A DNA stretch of 64,000 nucleotides from JAEULH01 sp963789785 (GCA_963789785.1 CAWBNC010000031.1:109548-173547), one strand, 5' to 3'; counted from the stretch's first letter, positions 56,594 through 64,000 are shown. Notes: a model not told the origin generated them from the letters alone. Program-made: numbers and translations.

Positions 56594-56872
56594 ATGTCCG
56601 ACGGAACAACCGCCGCGCAGACTGAGAACACGGCTGCAAATCATACCCAATCAGACTGCCTTCACGATGAACCGGCGGGCCGGCCGCTGCCCGCCGACCG
56701 AGCGGCTCTACCCTATCCAGCAGAGGCAGCGCCTATACTCGGACTTTGCTGCGCTCCCAAGCGTAGCGTTGCGGGCAAGTTATGGAGCACGGTTTCGTCC
56801 CACGAAACACCCGTTGCGCGGCCTGAGAGCACGGCCGAAAAGGCTTACGCGAACAGACCGCCCTCCCGATGA
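56594..56872 (+). pseudogene. Truncated duplicate of an AlpA-like HTH gene (N-terminal part)
   Basis: The 92-residue ORF reads MSDGTTAAQTENTAANHTQS, then DEPAGRPLPADRAALPYPAEAAPILGL, the same as the start of the interrupted HTH gene downstream. It then departs into unrelated sequence and stops at 56872. It lacks the helix-turn-helix core and is best seen as a leftover of a tandem duplication. Confidence 0.5.
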
Positions 56873-56920
56873 ACCGGCGGGCCGGCCATTGCCGACCGAC
56901 CCAGCGGCTCTCCTCTATCC
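56868..56920 (+). pseudogene. AlpA/excisionase-like HTH gene, 5' part before IS3
   Basis: In this frame the sequence reads DEPAGRPLPTDPAALLY and continues across the IS3 element at 58207 as PAEAAHLLGLSPRTLEHFRI. The start codon further upstream is uncertain. See the 3' part at 58207-58459. Confidence 0.65.
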
Positions 56921-56980
56921 TGACCTTGCTCCCGGATTCCGGACCGGTCGGTAAAGTACTGACCGATCTGGAGGGATGTG

Positions 56981-57280
56981 ATGACGAGGCAGACGAGGCG
57001 GCGGTTTTCGCCGGAGTACAAGGAGCAGGCGGTTGCGCGCCTTTTGGCGCCGGGGGCGACGCAGGCGAGTGTCGCGGCTGAGCTTGGGGTGACGCCGGCG
57101 CAGCTGAAGACGTGGCGTCTCGAGCTGGAGGCCGCGGGCTCGGCCTTGGCGATCGAACGGCAGCAGGCCGAGGCGGGCGAACTGGCGCGGCTGCGCCAGG
57201 ACAACAAACGTCTGAAGGAGGAGGTGGAGGTTTTGCGCAAGGCCTCGGCTTTTTTCGCACAGTGGGCGGCGAAGACATGA
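56981..57280 (+). CDS. IS3-family OrfA, copy 2
   Basis: The 99-residue product is identical to copy 1 except Ala for Ser in KEQA. HTH, leucine-zipper region and T6 slippage site are as in copy 1; its stop overlaps the orfB start (ATGA). Confidence 0.93.
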   Translation: MTRQTRRRFSPEYKEQAVARLLAPGATQASVAAELGVTPAQLKTWRLELEAAGSALAIERQQAEAGELARLRQDNKRLKEEVEVLRKASAFFAQWAAKT

Positions 57281-58164
57281 GCGCGAAGCTCGCCTTCATC
57301 GCCGCCCACATGGCCGAGCATGCCGTACGCCTGATGTGCCGGGTTCTCGGCGTGTCGCGCAGCTGGTTTTATGCCTGGCAGCGGGCAGCCCCCACAAGAG
57401 CCGAGCGCGCCGCCCGGCGTGAGGTTCTTGTCGCTGAGGTTCGGGAGATCTTCGAGGCCAGCCGGCACCGGTACGGCGCCCCCCGGGTTCACGCCGATCT
57501 TCACGGCAGGGGACGACGGATATCCAAGCGAACGGTCGCCAAGCTGATGAAGCAAAACGGCATTCGGCCGCCTCGCGGGAAGCGCCGCGTGCCCATCACC
57601 ACCGACAGTCGGCACGCGCACGCCGTGGCGCCAAACCTGCTCGACCGTAACTTCGAGATCGCCGTCCCCGACACGGTGTGGCTGGCTGACATCAGCTACA
57701 TCCCCACCGACGAGGGTTGGCTCTACCTCGCCGCGGTTAAGGACCTCGCCACGATGGAAATCGTCGGGTGGTCGATGTCGGACCGTCTCAAGAGCACCGT
57801 GTGCGAAGATGCGCTGAAGATGGCCATCCGCAACCGGCGGCCGCCGAGGGGTCTGATCCACCACTCCGACCGCGGGGTTCAGTATGCCTGTGGCGACTAC
57901 CGCAAGCTGCTCAAGGCAAATGGCATCACAGCTTCGATGAGCAGAAAGGGGAACTGCCTGGACAACGCCCCGATGGAGAGCTTCTTCGGCGCTCTCAAGA
58001 CCGAACTCGTGCATCGCACGCGGTTTCGGACCCGGCGCGAGGCGAAGGCCGTGCTCTTCGAGTACATCGAGGTCTTCTACAACCGGCAACGCCGCCATTC
58101 GAGCGTGGGATACCGAACACCCGCGCAGGCAAGGGTCGACATGACCACGGCTAACGCCGCATAA
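57277..58164 (+). CDS. IS3-family OrfB transposase (DDE), copy 2
   Basis: The 295-residue protein has all three DDE residues (ADISYIPT, HHSDRGVQ, NAPMESFFG). With intact ends and orfA this copy should be able to move. It differs from copy 1 at two residues (Tyr for His in SWFYAWQ, Gly for Ala in LHGRGRR). Confidence 0.95.
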   Translation: MSAKLAFIAAHMAEHAVRLMCRVLGVSRSWFYAWQRAAPTRAERAARREVLVAEVREIFEASRHRYGAPRVHADLHGRGRRISKRTVAKLMKQNGIRPPRGKRRVPITTDSRHAHAVAPNLLDRNFEIAVPDTVWLADISYIPTDEGWLYLAAVKDLATMEIVGWSMSDRLKSTVCEDALKMAIRNRRPPRGLIHHSDRGVQYACGDYRKLLKANGITASMSRKGNCLDNAPMESFFGALKTELVHRTRFRTRREAKAVLFEYIEVFYNRQRRHSSVGYRTPAQARVDMTTANAA

Positions 58165-58206
58165 CTGAACAACCGGCCGGTCCGGAATCCGGGAGCAACG
58201 TCATCC

Positions 58207-58459
58207 AGCAGAGGCGGCGCATCTCCTCGGGCTCTCGCCCAGGACGCTGGAGCACTTCCGCATTGCCGGAGGTGGGCCGCAGTACGTGTCGATCGGCCGG
58301 CGGTGCGTCCGCTACCGCCGCTCAGATCTCATTGCATGGATCGATAGCCGCTGCCGGCGGCATACGTCGGAGGATCAGAGCGGCCATGCCTCCTTGCACA
58401 CAATGGAAAACAAGGGCGGCTCTGCAATGTGTCGGCGTGGTGGTGTCAGAGGCTCGTGA
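58207..58459 (+). pseudogene. AlpA/excisionase-like HTH gene, 3' part after IS3
   Basis: Directly after the TCC duplication the frame reads AEAAHLLGLSPRTLEHFRIA, GGGPQYVSIGRRCVRY and RRSDLIAWIDSR: a complete MerR-like winged helix of the AlpA/excisionase type, which controls or directs excision of islands and phages. The gene is cut from its start by the IS3 copy. The stop TGA overlaps the ATG of the next small ORF. Confidence 0.75.
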
Positions 58460-58611
58460 TGACCTACCAATATGTCGCGCTAGGGCTCACACACGTAGCG
58501 GTAAGCGATGCGGCTCGAGAGCCGGAACAAGCGAGCGTAGACGCCACTCTCCTGGCTACTGGATGTCGGCCGGCAGTCGCTGTACCTAAGCCGGTTCAGA
58601 CGCTGTCATGA
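58459..58611 (+). CDS. Short ORF of unknown function (50 residues)
   Basis: The ATG overlaps the stop of the HTH gene (TGATG), suggesting coupling. The product, MTYQYVALGLTHVAVSDAA and on, has no recognisable feature. It may be the start of a longer gene cut by the IS1182 element that follows. Bases 58612-58707 show nothing I can name. Confidence 0.3.
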   Translation: MTYQYVALGLTHVAVSDAAREPEQASVDATLLATGCRPAVAVPKPVQTLS

Positions 58612-58707
58612 CCGCCGGTGGCGACGACGGCGGTCAGAGCGCGCGGCAGCCAGCCGAGCCCGTCGAACCCACCGACCGCACGATCAAGGACGCGAACGCC
58701 TTCCTTA

Positions 58708-60099
58708 TCAGCCCGTTGACGATGTGGCGGTCGTGATCATGTCGGGTTGGCGGTGACGGCGACGATGAGGAGGCCGAAGTCGCCACGGCCGTCGGCGTCG
58801 GGGACAACGACGAGGAGCATCGCCGAGGATTTCCTCGCTGTGAACGACGAACAGCAGCACCCGGCCGCGGGCTGCGGCCTCCTTCGGGGTGCCGGCGCCG
58901 ATCAGATGGCGCATCAGGATGCCGAGGTTGTGGCCGGCGACGTGGATCAGGTAGCGCTTGTGGACGTTTTCCCGACCACGGAGCCAGGTCCGGCGCATGC
59001 CGCCGCGCTCCAGAGTGTGAGCGAACGACCGCTCGACGATCTCGGCCCGTTTTCGCATTCCCGCCTTGCCGACCGCGGAGCGCAGGCGGTTGCGGTTGGC
59101 GTAGACGGAATCCCTCGCCTCGGTATCGCCGTGCCAGCGCAGCAGCGCCGGGCGCTGCGGCTCGGCGATCCGCGTCTTCCAGACGCCCCCGTCGAGATCC
59201 TTCAGCACCGCGCGGGAGTGGTAGCCTTTGTCGGCGACGAGTTCGGCGGGCTCGGCCGTCGTCGGCGCGCGATCGACTGTCGCCAGGTTCGCCGCGGCCG
59301 CCTGCAACGTGCCGGACAACGTCGTCGTGTCGCCCTCGTCCGCCGGGTGAATCTCGGCCGCGACCACGGCGCCGGTGTCGAGATCGACGGCGTGTTCCGG
59401 CTTGTATGCCAGATGCGTGGTCCCGTCTTTCATCTTGGCGATCTTCGCCTCGGGATCGGTCCCGCTCACCCAGTCCGCGTTGGACAGCTTCTTGCCCTTC
59501 CGTGCCCGGTCCAGGCGAATGAGATCGTCGGCCGAGGGCGTCTCGATGCCACTCTCCGCGGCCATCCGCTTCAGCATCTCCCGGTAGGTCTCGCCCGAGT
59601 CCCGGCGCACGATCGTCCTGAGCGCGGCGTTCGCCTCCATGGTCGAGGCATCGACGCCGATCCGATCGGCTTTCACCAGGCCGCGCTCGGCGATCAGCGC
59701 CAGCACCCAGCCGAACACCGCCTCGTGGACCTCGGCGGGCAGGCGGCTTCGCGTCTTCGACAGCCAGGAGTGGTCCGGCACCCGCTCGGTCGTCCGCAGA
59801 CGCAGGAACTCCCTGAGCGACAGCGAGTCCGCGCAACGCCACTCGATCCCGCGCTCGCTATCGATGCCCTCGAAATAACCGACCATGTGCATCCGGAAGT
59901 ATCGGCCGGGCGGGATTGACGGTGCCCCCATCTTCGCCGCGTAGTACGGCTTGCAACTCGCCTCCGCGAAAGCGTCGAAGCCGGCGTCGAGCAGCACCCC
60001 CTGAAGCCGATCGTAGAAAACGTGCCCCGGCGACCGCGGCATCTCCCGCCACGTCACCACCAGATCACCTTGCCGATCCCCCTGCCGACCCAGCGCCAT
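58708..60099 (-). CDS. IS1182-family transposase
   Basis: The 463-residue protein starts at the ATG giving MALGRQGDRQGDLVVTW; a GTG at 60123 is also in frame. It shows the N-terminal DUF772-like part (YFRMHMVGYFEGIDSERGIE, then SLSLREFL) and DDE-type catalytic segments (KADRIGVDASTMEANAALR and ELVADKGYHSRAVL). The last 30 residues are Arg-rich and lie in a frame that may be wrong; another frame gives a hydrophobic end at about 58740. The element appears to have inserted into the 5' end of the primase-like gene at about 60130. Confidence 0.88.
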   Translation of the reverse strand: MALGRQGDRQGDLVVTWREMPRSPGHVFYDRLQGVLLDAGFDAFAEASCKPYYAAKMGAPSIPPGRYFRMHMVGYFEGIDSERGIEWRCADSLSLREFLRLRTTERVPDHSWLSKTRSRLPAEVHEAVFGWVLALIAERGLVKADRIGVDASTMEANAALRTIVRRDSGETYREMLKRMAAESGIETPSADDLIRLDRARKGKKLSNADWVSGTDPEAKIAKMKDGTTHLAYKPEHAVDLDTGAVVAAEIHPADEGDTTTLSGTLQAAAANLATVDRAPTTAEPAELVADKGYHSRAVLKDLDGGVWKTRIAEPQRPALLRWHGDTEARDSVYANRNRLRSAVGKAGMRKRAEIVERSFAHTLERGGMRRTWLRGRENVHKRYLIHVAGHNLGILMRHLIGAGTPKEAAARGRVLLFVVHSEEILGDAPRRCPRRRRPWRLRPPHRRRHRQPDMITTATSSTG

Positions 60100-60167
60100 C
60101 CCGAAACCCCGCCAATCCGTCACAAACGCATGGAGTCAGACCCGGCAGACTTCGTCAACGGGCTGCT

Positions 60168-61838
60168 ATGGCTGCGCGAGCCGCCGGGTGGGGGCAGGAC
60201 AAGATCGATGCCGAGCTGCGGCGCATGATGGAGGTCGCGCCCGAAGTTCCGCCGGATGGCTACGGCGACTTGTCCGGCCCACCGTCCGGCACCTCCGACG
60301 GCCGGCCGGCGATCCACCTGGCGGCCGGCGAAAGCGCCAACAATTGCCGCGAGGCCATCGCCGCGCTCGGCGCCGACACCGCGGCGCGGCCGCTGGACGG
60401 CGTCTATGTCCGCGACCGGATGCTGGTCCGCCCCGTCCGCGTCGCCGATCTCGGCAAGGCCGCTGAGACCAAGGGCGGCGTGAAACGGTCGCCCGAGGCA
60501 CTGGTGCTGGTGCCGGTCGAGTTGGCCTGGTTGATGACCCGATTGGCGGACGTGGCGCTGTTCAGCAAGTATGACGCGCGGATGAGGCAGGTGGTCGTCG
60601 CCGACCCGCCGCAGCGGCTGGCCGCGGCCACCCTCGCCGCCTCGCCCTGGCCCGGAATCCCGGTGCTCCGCGGCGTCGTCCAGGCGCCGACGTTGCGGCC
60701 GGACGGTTCCGTCTTCCAGGCGCCGGGCTGCTACGACCTGTCGTCCGGGCTGCTCTTCGACCCCGGCCATGAGGCGTTTCTGCCCGTTCCGGCCGAGCCG
60801 ACGCCGGACCAGGCCGCGGCAGCGAAGGCCCTGATCGATCGGACGTTTTCCACGTTCCCGTTCGTCGGCGAGGCGGCCCGATCGGTCGCCATCGCCGCCT
60901 GCCTCACCGCGTTGGTGCGCCGCAGCCTGAAGACCGCGCCAGGGTTTGTTTTTGACGCGCCGAAGATGGGGAACGGCAAGGGCCTCTTGGCGCACATTCC
61001 GGCCTGGATCGCGACCGGCACCGGTCCGCACCTGCGGCCCGCTTCGGAAAACAATAGCGATGAGAGCAAGAGCATGTTCGCGACGTTGTTGGAGAGCCCG
61101 CTGGTGGTCCTCGTCGACAACCTGGAGCACACGCTGAAAAGCGAAATGCTGTGCGCGATGCTGACGACGACGGTCCTGTCAGACCGAATTTTGGGCCAGT
61201 CAAAGACCGTCAGCGTGCCGACGAACGTGACCCTCCTGTTCACGGGAAACAACCTGGTCATCGCTGGCGACCTGCGCCGGCGGATTCTGGTCAGCCGGAT
61301 CGACGCGAAAGTCGAACATCCTGAGCAACGCCGGTTCCCTGGGCCGCCCCTCGAGCGCTGGGCGATCGAGAACCGCGCCGATCTCGCCGTCGCCCTCCTC
61401 ACGCTCGCCCGCGCCTACCTCGCCGCCGGCGAGCCCCGTCCCGACGTCGTCGCGTTCGGCTCCTTCGAGCAATGGTCCCGGCTCGTGCGCTTTCCGTTGA
61501 TTTTCTCGGGCTTCGAGGATCCGTGTCAGACCCTCGCCGCACTCAAGAAGGGCGATCCCGTCACCCGCGATCTCCGCGCCCTGCTCCAGGCCTGGCACGA
61601 CGACGTCGGCGAGCGGCCCGTGCCGGCGAAGGAGATCGCGGAGAGAGCCTCCGGCTGCTCGTCTCTCCATGAGGCGCTGACGCCGTTCGTCGGCAAGGAC
61701 GGCAAGATCAGCACCCTCCGGCTCGGGAATTACCTCAGCAAGCACCGGGAACGTATCGAGGACGGGCTGTGCATCGAGGAGGCTGGCGAGCGCCAGAGCG
61801 TGGCCCTGTGGCGTGTGACGAAGGTCGGCGAGCGATGA
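60168..61838 (+). CDS. Primase/helicase-like ATPase of an integrated element, probably 5'-truncated
   Basis: From the ATG at 60168 the protein has 556 residues. The C-terminal ATPase shows a Walker-A-like APKMGNGKG (about 264), Walker B VVLVDNLEH (about 313), and the sensor block LLFTGNNLVIAGDLRRR with RIDAKVEHPEQRRF. This pattern is known from phage- and ICE-encoded DNA primase/helicase proteins. Family members usually carry a Toprim or primase domain before the ATPase; here the upstream part is missing because the IS1182 element lies directly before. A short helical piece (GWGQDKIDAELRRMM) remains. It is coupled to the next small ORF by ATGA. Confidence 0.75.
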   Translation: MAARAAGWGQDKIDAELRRMMEVAPEVPPDGYGDLSGPPSGTSDGRPAIHLAAGESANNCREAIAALGADTAARPLDGVYVRDRMLVRPVRVADLGKAAETKGGVKRSPEALVLVPVELAWLMTRLADVALFSKYDARMRQVVVADPPQRLAAATLAASPWPGIPVLRGVVQAPTLRPDGSVFQAPGCYDLSSGLLFDPGHEAFLPVPAEPTPDQAAAAKALIDRTFSTFPFVGEAARSVAIAACLTALVRRSLKTAPGFVFDAPKMGNGKGLLAHIPAWIATGTGPHLRPASENNSDESKSMFATLLESPLVVLVDNLEHTLKSEMLCAMLTTTVLSDRILGQSKTVSVPTNVTLLFTGNNLVIAGDLRRRILVSRIDAKVEHPEQRRFPGPPLERWAIENRADLAVALLTLARAYLAAGEPRPDVVAFGSFEQWSRLVRFPLIFSGFEDPCQTLAALKKGDPVTRDLRALLQAWHDDVGERPVPAKEIAERASGCSSLHEALTPFVGKDGKISTLRLGNYLSKHRERIEDGLCIEEAGERQSVALWRVTKVGER

Positions 61839-62008
61839 AGGTTCTGGGGGTATCGTTGGTTTCGTTGGTTTCGTTGGTTTCGTTGGTTTCGTTGGTTTCG
61901 TTGGTTTCGTTGGTTTCGTTGGTTTCGTTGGTTTCGTTGGTTTCGTTGGTTTCGTTGGTTTCGTTGGTTTGTTTCTTACTTACGTGGAAAAGTGTCAGTG
62001 ACAAATAA
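61835..62008 (+). CDS. Small peptide made of 13 Ser-Leu-Val repeats
   Basis: The ATG overlaps the stop of the ATPase gene (ATGA). The 57-residue product is MKVLGV, then SLV repeated 13 times, then CFLLTWKSVSDK. It would be a very hydrophobic, beta-prone or membrane-seeking peptide. The opposite strand is also open and would encode Asn-Glu-Thr repeats. It could be a real product or just read-through of a tandem repeat. Confidence 0.4.
   Translation: MKVLGVSLVSLVSLVSLVSLVSLVSLVSLVSLVSLVSLVSLVSLVCFLLTWKSVSDK
61853..61969 (+). repeat. Tandem repeat, 13 copies of a 9-bp unit
   Basis: TCGTTGGTT is repeated 13 times without a mismatch (117 bp). The unit length is a multiple of three, so copy-number changes keep the reading frame. 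A shorter, degenerate run of CCAAC-type motifs follows at about 62030-62055. Confidence 0.97.
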
Positions 62009-62167
62009 ATCTTATGGGATAAGACATCCCCACCAAACCAACCAACCCCACCGGACCAGTTATGATTTGGCGCTTATTGGCGCAACAAGCCCTGTTTCCG
62101 CTTCTGCGCGCCGATGATGTACTGTTATGATGCGTGTAATATCTTCGGCCACTGCGTGAAATGGCCC

Positions 62168-62491
62168 ATGATGACCGCTCAGGCACGCAATCGGACACGC
62201 GACCCGCGGCCCGGCGCGAGCTCCGGCGCTGGCGCGGACGCTGCCGATGCCGGCAACTCCGGGTTGCGCCAGGTTGAGGTCCTGGTGTTGCCGGACGGCA
62301 CGTTGCGGCGCCCGGCCGCGGCGGCGTTCCTCGGCTTGCGCCCGGCGACGCTGTCGCGCTGGGCCGCCCGCGGTGTCGGCCCGCCGTTTTTCAGGCTGTC
62401 CAAGTTCTGCTACTACCGGTTGTGTGACCTGGAGTCCTACAAGCGCAAGTTCGCCGTCGAGCGGCGGCCGCGGCAGGATGATCTATTGTGA
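62168..62491 (+). CDS. AlpA-like helix-turn-helix protein
   Basis: The 107-residue protein starts MMTAQARNRTRDPRPG and has a flexible Ala/Gly-rich N-terminus and a C-terminal HTH: LRRPAAAAFLGLRPATLSRWAARGVGPPFFRL, then YYRLCDLESYKRK. This is the MerR-like fold of AlpA and excisionase proteins, common at the ends of integrated elements. It probably regulates element excision or the ATPase gene. The region 62009-62167 before it is AT-rich and shows no ORF. Confidence 0.75.
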   Translation: MMTAQARNRTRDPRPGASSGAGADAADAGNSGLRQVEVLVLPDGTLRRPAAAAFLGLRPATLSRWAARGVGPPFFRLSKFCYYRLCDLESYKRKFAVERRPRQDDLL

Positions 62492-62523
62492 TCGCGCCCT
62501 TGCCGGCGCTTGCGCCTGCCGGA

Positions 62524-63081
62524 TCAGGCCGCCGGCGGCTCCGGCGTCGCGGTATCGGCGAGCACGCGATAGACCGATGCGCGCGAAATCTTGAGCCGCT
62601 CGGCGATCTTCGCCGCGCCGAGGCCCTGCCCGCGCAGCTTCGCGACCTCGCCGGCCTTGGCCCGCGCCGTGGGCGCCCGGCCGCGGTACTTGCCTCGCCG
62701 CTTCGCCTCGGCGATGCCCTCGCGCTGGCGCTCCAGCATCAAGCTCCGCTCGAACTCGGCGATGGCCCCGAGCAGGTTGACCATCAGCTGTCCGGTCGGG
62801 CCTGCGGTGTCCAGGCCCATTGCCAGGATGCGCAGAGCCACCTGGTCGCGCTCCGCAACATGGGCCAGGATCACGTCGATCAGTGTGTCCCGCTCGTCAT
62901 CGCCGAGGGCGAACTGCTCCGAGAAGTTGGCGAGGATGCAAAGACCGTTGGATCCGGCATCGATCATGAAGTCGATGCAGCGCCGCTGGCTGTCCAGGTC
63001 CAGTTCGCCGCGATCGTCGAACGTTGTCGGGGCGACCGGAAAAACGCCCCTGTATCGTGCCTGCACGCGACCCTGTTGCAA
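62524..63081 (-). CDS. Chimeric ORF: DHDPS-family N-terminus fused to resolvase C-terminus
   Basis: Residues about 1-76 (YRGVFPVAPTTFDDRGELDL, then RRCIDFMIDAGSNGLCILAN) are the start of a dihydrodipicolinate synthase/KDG aldolase-family protein. From about residue 80 (ALRILAMGLDTAGPTGQLM, then LLGAIAEFERSLMLERQREG and KISRASVYRVLAD) it is the C-terminal half of a serine resolvase/invertase with its HTH. The join is at about 62840-62855. Neither half has its active site (no Schiff-base lysine, no catalytic serine). The fusion marks a boundary between the mobile island and the original chromosome. Confidence 0.8.
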   Translation of the reverse strand: MQQGRVQARYRGVFPVAPTTFDDRGELDLDSQRRCIDFMIDAGSNGLCILANFSEQFALGDDERDTLIDVILAHVAERDQVALRILAMGLDTAGPTGQLMVNLLGAIAEFERSLMLERQREGIAEAKRRGKYRGRAPTARAKAGEVAKLRGQGLGAAKIAERLKISRASVYRVLADTATPEPPAA

Positions 63082-63115
63082 AACGCCCTCCCTGGCTGTT
63101 TTGGGTGGTCGAACC

Positions 63116-64000
63116 TCAGCGATAGATGAGCGTGGGCACCCACAGGGCGACGGCCGGCACGAACGTGACCAGCAGGAGCACCGCCACCAGCGGGATCAGA
63201 AACGGCGCCGTCGCCGTCACACAGCGGTCGAACGAGACGCCCGCGACCCTGGAGAGCACGTACAGCACCATACCGACCGGCGGCGTCAGCAGGCCGATTA
63301 TCAGGTTGAGCACCATAATGACGCCGAAATGGACGGGATCGACGCCGATGTGAACCATGATCGGCAGCAGCACCGGGACCAGGATGGTGATGGCGGCAAT
63401 GGTTTCCATGAAGCAGCCGACGACGACGAGCAGGAGGTTCACCAGGATCAGGATCACGATCGGGTTGCCGGTCATGCCCAGAAGCAGGTCGGCGAACTGC
63501 TCGGTCACCCGGTTGCTGGTGAGGATCCAGGCAAAGATCGAGGCGGCGGCGACGATCAGAAGGATGATGGAGGTGGTCTCGATGGTGTCCATGCTGACCT
63601 TCAGCATCCGCCGCCAGGTCAGGGTCCGGTAGACGAAGATGCCGAGGATCATGGCGTAGACGACGGCCGCGATGGCGGCTTCTGTCGGGGTGAAGGCGCC
63701 GGTCAGGATGCCGCCGATAATGATCACCGGCGTCATCAGAGACAGGAACGCGTGCCTGAAGGTTTCGCCCAACCGGCGCCAATGTTGACATGGCCGAGGC
63801 CGCCACGCAGCCAGCCGACGAGGGCTTTCGCAAAGTCGAAAATGCGGTTGGTGATGCCGGCGGTGTTCATCAGGTCGCCAGCCAGGATGACCGCGCTGAA
63901 GATGCCTTTGTCTTCGGCCGACAGCTTGTTCCACAGCGGACCGCCGACGACGATCAGCAGGGAATTGGTGATGTGACCGGTCAGATCGATATACTGTAAG
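63116..64000 (-). pseudogene. Collapsed TRAP transporter locus: dctP tail fused to parts of dctM
   Basis: Entering from the right edge, the minus strand reads QYIDLTGHITNSLLIVVGG, then PLWNKLSAEDKGIF, the end of a TRAP solute-binding protein (DctP type). It runs without a stop into AVILAGDLMNTAGITNRIFD and RGGLGHVN, an inner piece of the large permease DctM. It then jumps, with a frame change near 63785, to TPVIIIGGILTGAFTPTEAA, the C-terminal half of DctM, which is intact to the stop at 63116. dctQ, the start of dctM and a piece in the middle of dctM are missing. A functional TRAP transporter cannot be made from this. Confidence 0.75.

Larger units (their letters stand above)
56570..56920 (+). 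repeat. Two degenerate direct copies of the start of an AlpA-like gene
   Basis: Segments 56570-56718 and 56783-56920 are related, period about 213 bp. Both end in a block reading GATGAACCGGCGGGCCGGCC, then a Cys/Pro/Asp-rich stretch and CTCTA(CC)CTATCC. Both encode DEPAGRPLP then AALxYP. The first copy runs on into a stop; the second is interrupted by IS3 at its end. Confidence 0.7.
56921..58203 (+). mobile_element. IS3-family insertion sequence, copy 2 (complete)
   Basis: This complete element of 1283 bp has terminal inverted repeats of about 32 bp (56921-56953 and 58171-58203) that begin TGAC at both ends and differ at two or three positions. It is flanked by a 3-bp target duplication TCC (56918-56920 and 58204-58206). 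Removing it restores the HTH reading frame exactly, which confirms the ends. It is nearly identical to copy 1 at 51370. Confidence 0.95.

Noticed and set aside
58634..59842. 402-codon minus-strand ORF in another frame over the IS1182 transposase
   Set aside because: Arg/Gly/Asp-rich shadow of the transposase gene; only its last few codons might represent the true transposase end after a frameshift.
61853..61969. Tandem repeat considered as a CRISPR array
   Set aside because: The unit is 9 bp and the copies are contiguous with no spacers and no cas genes nearby.

Overview
The window is GC-rich DNA that looks like an alphaproteobacterial chromosome, most likely Rhodospirillales. Three things support this: the block eno-ftsB-pdhA-pdhB (lipoyl-bearing E1 beta)-pdhC-lpd-lipA-ratA-cinA, a coupled mprF(lpiA)-acvB pair, and an alphaproteobacterial-type MrpEFG/DUF4040/BCD antiporter operon. 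The order-level call is inference from gene content, not from a marker-gene tree.

Layout. 1-10.4 kb (+): the end of a DUF4912-like gene, a GH57 alpha-glucan branching enzyme, an RND efflux adaptor and pump, and the lysyl-phosphatidylglycerol pair mprF-acvB. 10.4-13.9 kb (-): an uncharacterised three-gene operon (Gly-rich coiled-coil protein, DUF6384-like membrane protein, TelA-like coiled-coil protein). 14.2-19.5 kb (+): sodC, minCDE, then two GTPase genes. 19.7-28.5 kb (+): enolase, FtsB, the whole pyruvate dehydrogenase complex, lipoyl synthase and a RatA/COQ10-like protein. 28.5-40.2 kb (-): cinA, the propionyl-CoA carboxylase pair and a ten-gene Mrp-like cation/proton antiporter operon with three MrpD-like subunits. 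40.4-41.8 kb: a truncated IS630 abutting a Fic gene. 41.9-46.9 kb (-): a high-affinity phosphate ABC transporter with two PstS proteins behind a good Pho box. 47.2-50.7 kb (+): feoA-feoA-feoB-feoC behind a good Fur box.

50.6-64 kb is a graveyard and mobile zone. It holds debris of a urea-uptake/urease locus: a urtA piece, ureE split by an IS3 element and fused to the tail of ureF, and ureG with an internal deletion. Next comes a tRNA-Arg(CCU) with a decayed tyrosine integrase beside it. After that lie an AT-rich orphan gene, an AlpA-like regulator duplicated and interrupted by a second IS3 copy, an IS1182-type element, a primase/helicase-like ATPase, a 13-copy 9-bp tandem repeat that is translated, and another small HTH gene. 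The right edge of the island is a chimeric ORF in which a dihydrodipicolinate-synthase-family N-terminus runs into a resolvase C-terminus, followed by a TRAP-transporter locus collapsed into a dctP-dctM fusion.

How the parts work together. The left part is envelope defence (efflux, Lys-PG synthesis and turnover, a possible membrane-stress operon, periplasmic SOD) and division-site placement. The middle is central carbon metabolism feeding the PDH complex and propionyl-CoA carboxylation, with the Mrp-like antiporter for ion homeostasis. Then come phosphate and ferrous-iron uptake under apparent PhoB and Fur control.

Caution on quality. At least eight otherwise well-conserved genes carry one or two single-position frameshifts (RND adaptor, acvB, a GTPase, mnhB, the DUF4040 gene, pstC, one pstS, feoB). 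Several are repaired by adding or removing one base, so sequencing or assembly indels are a serious alternative to real decay. I saw no rRNA, CRISPR array or complete defence system.
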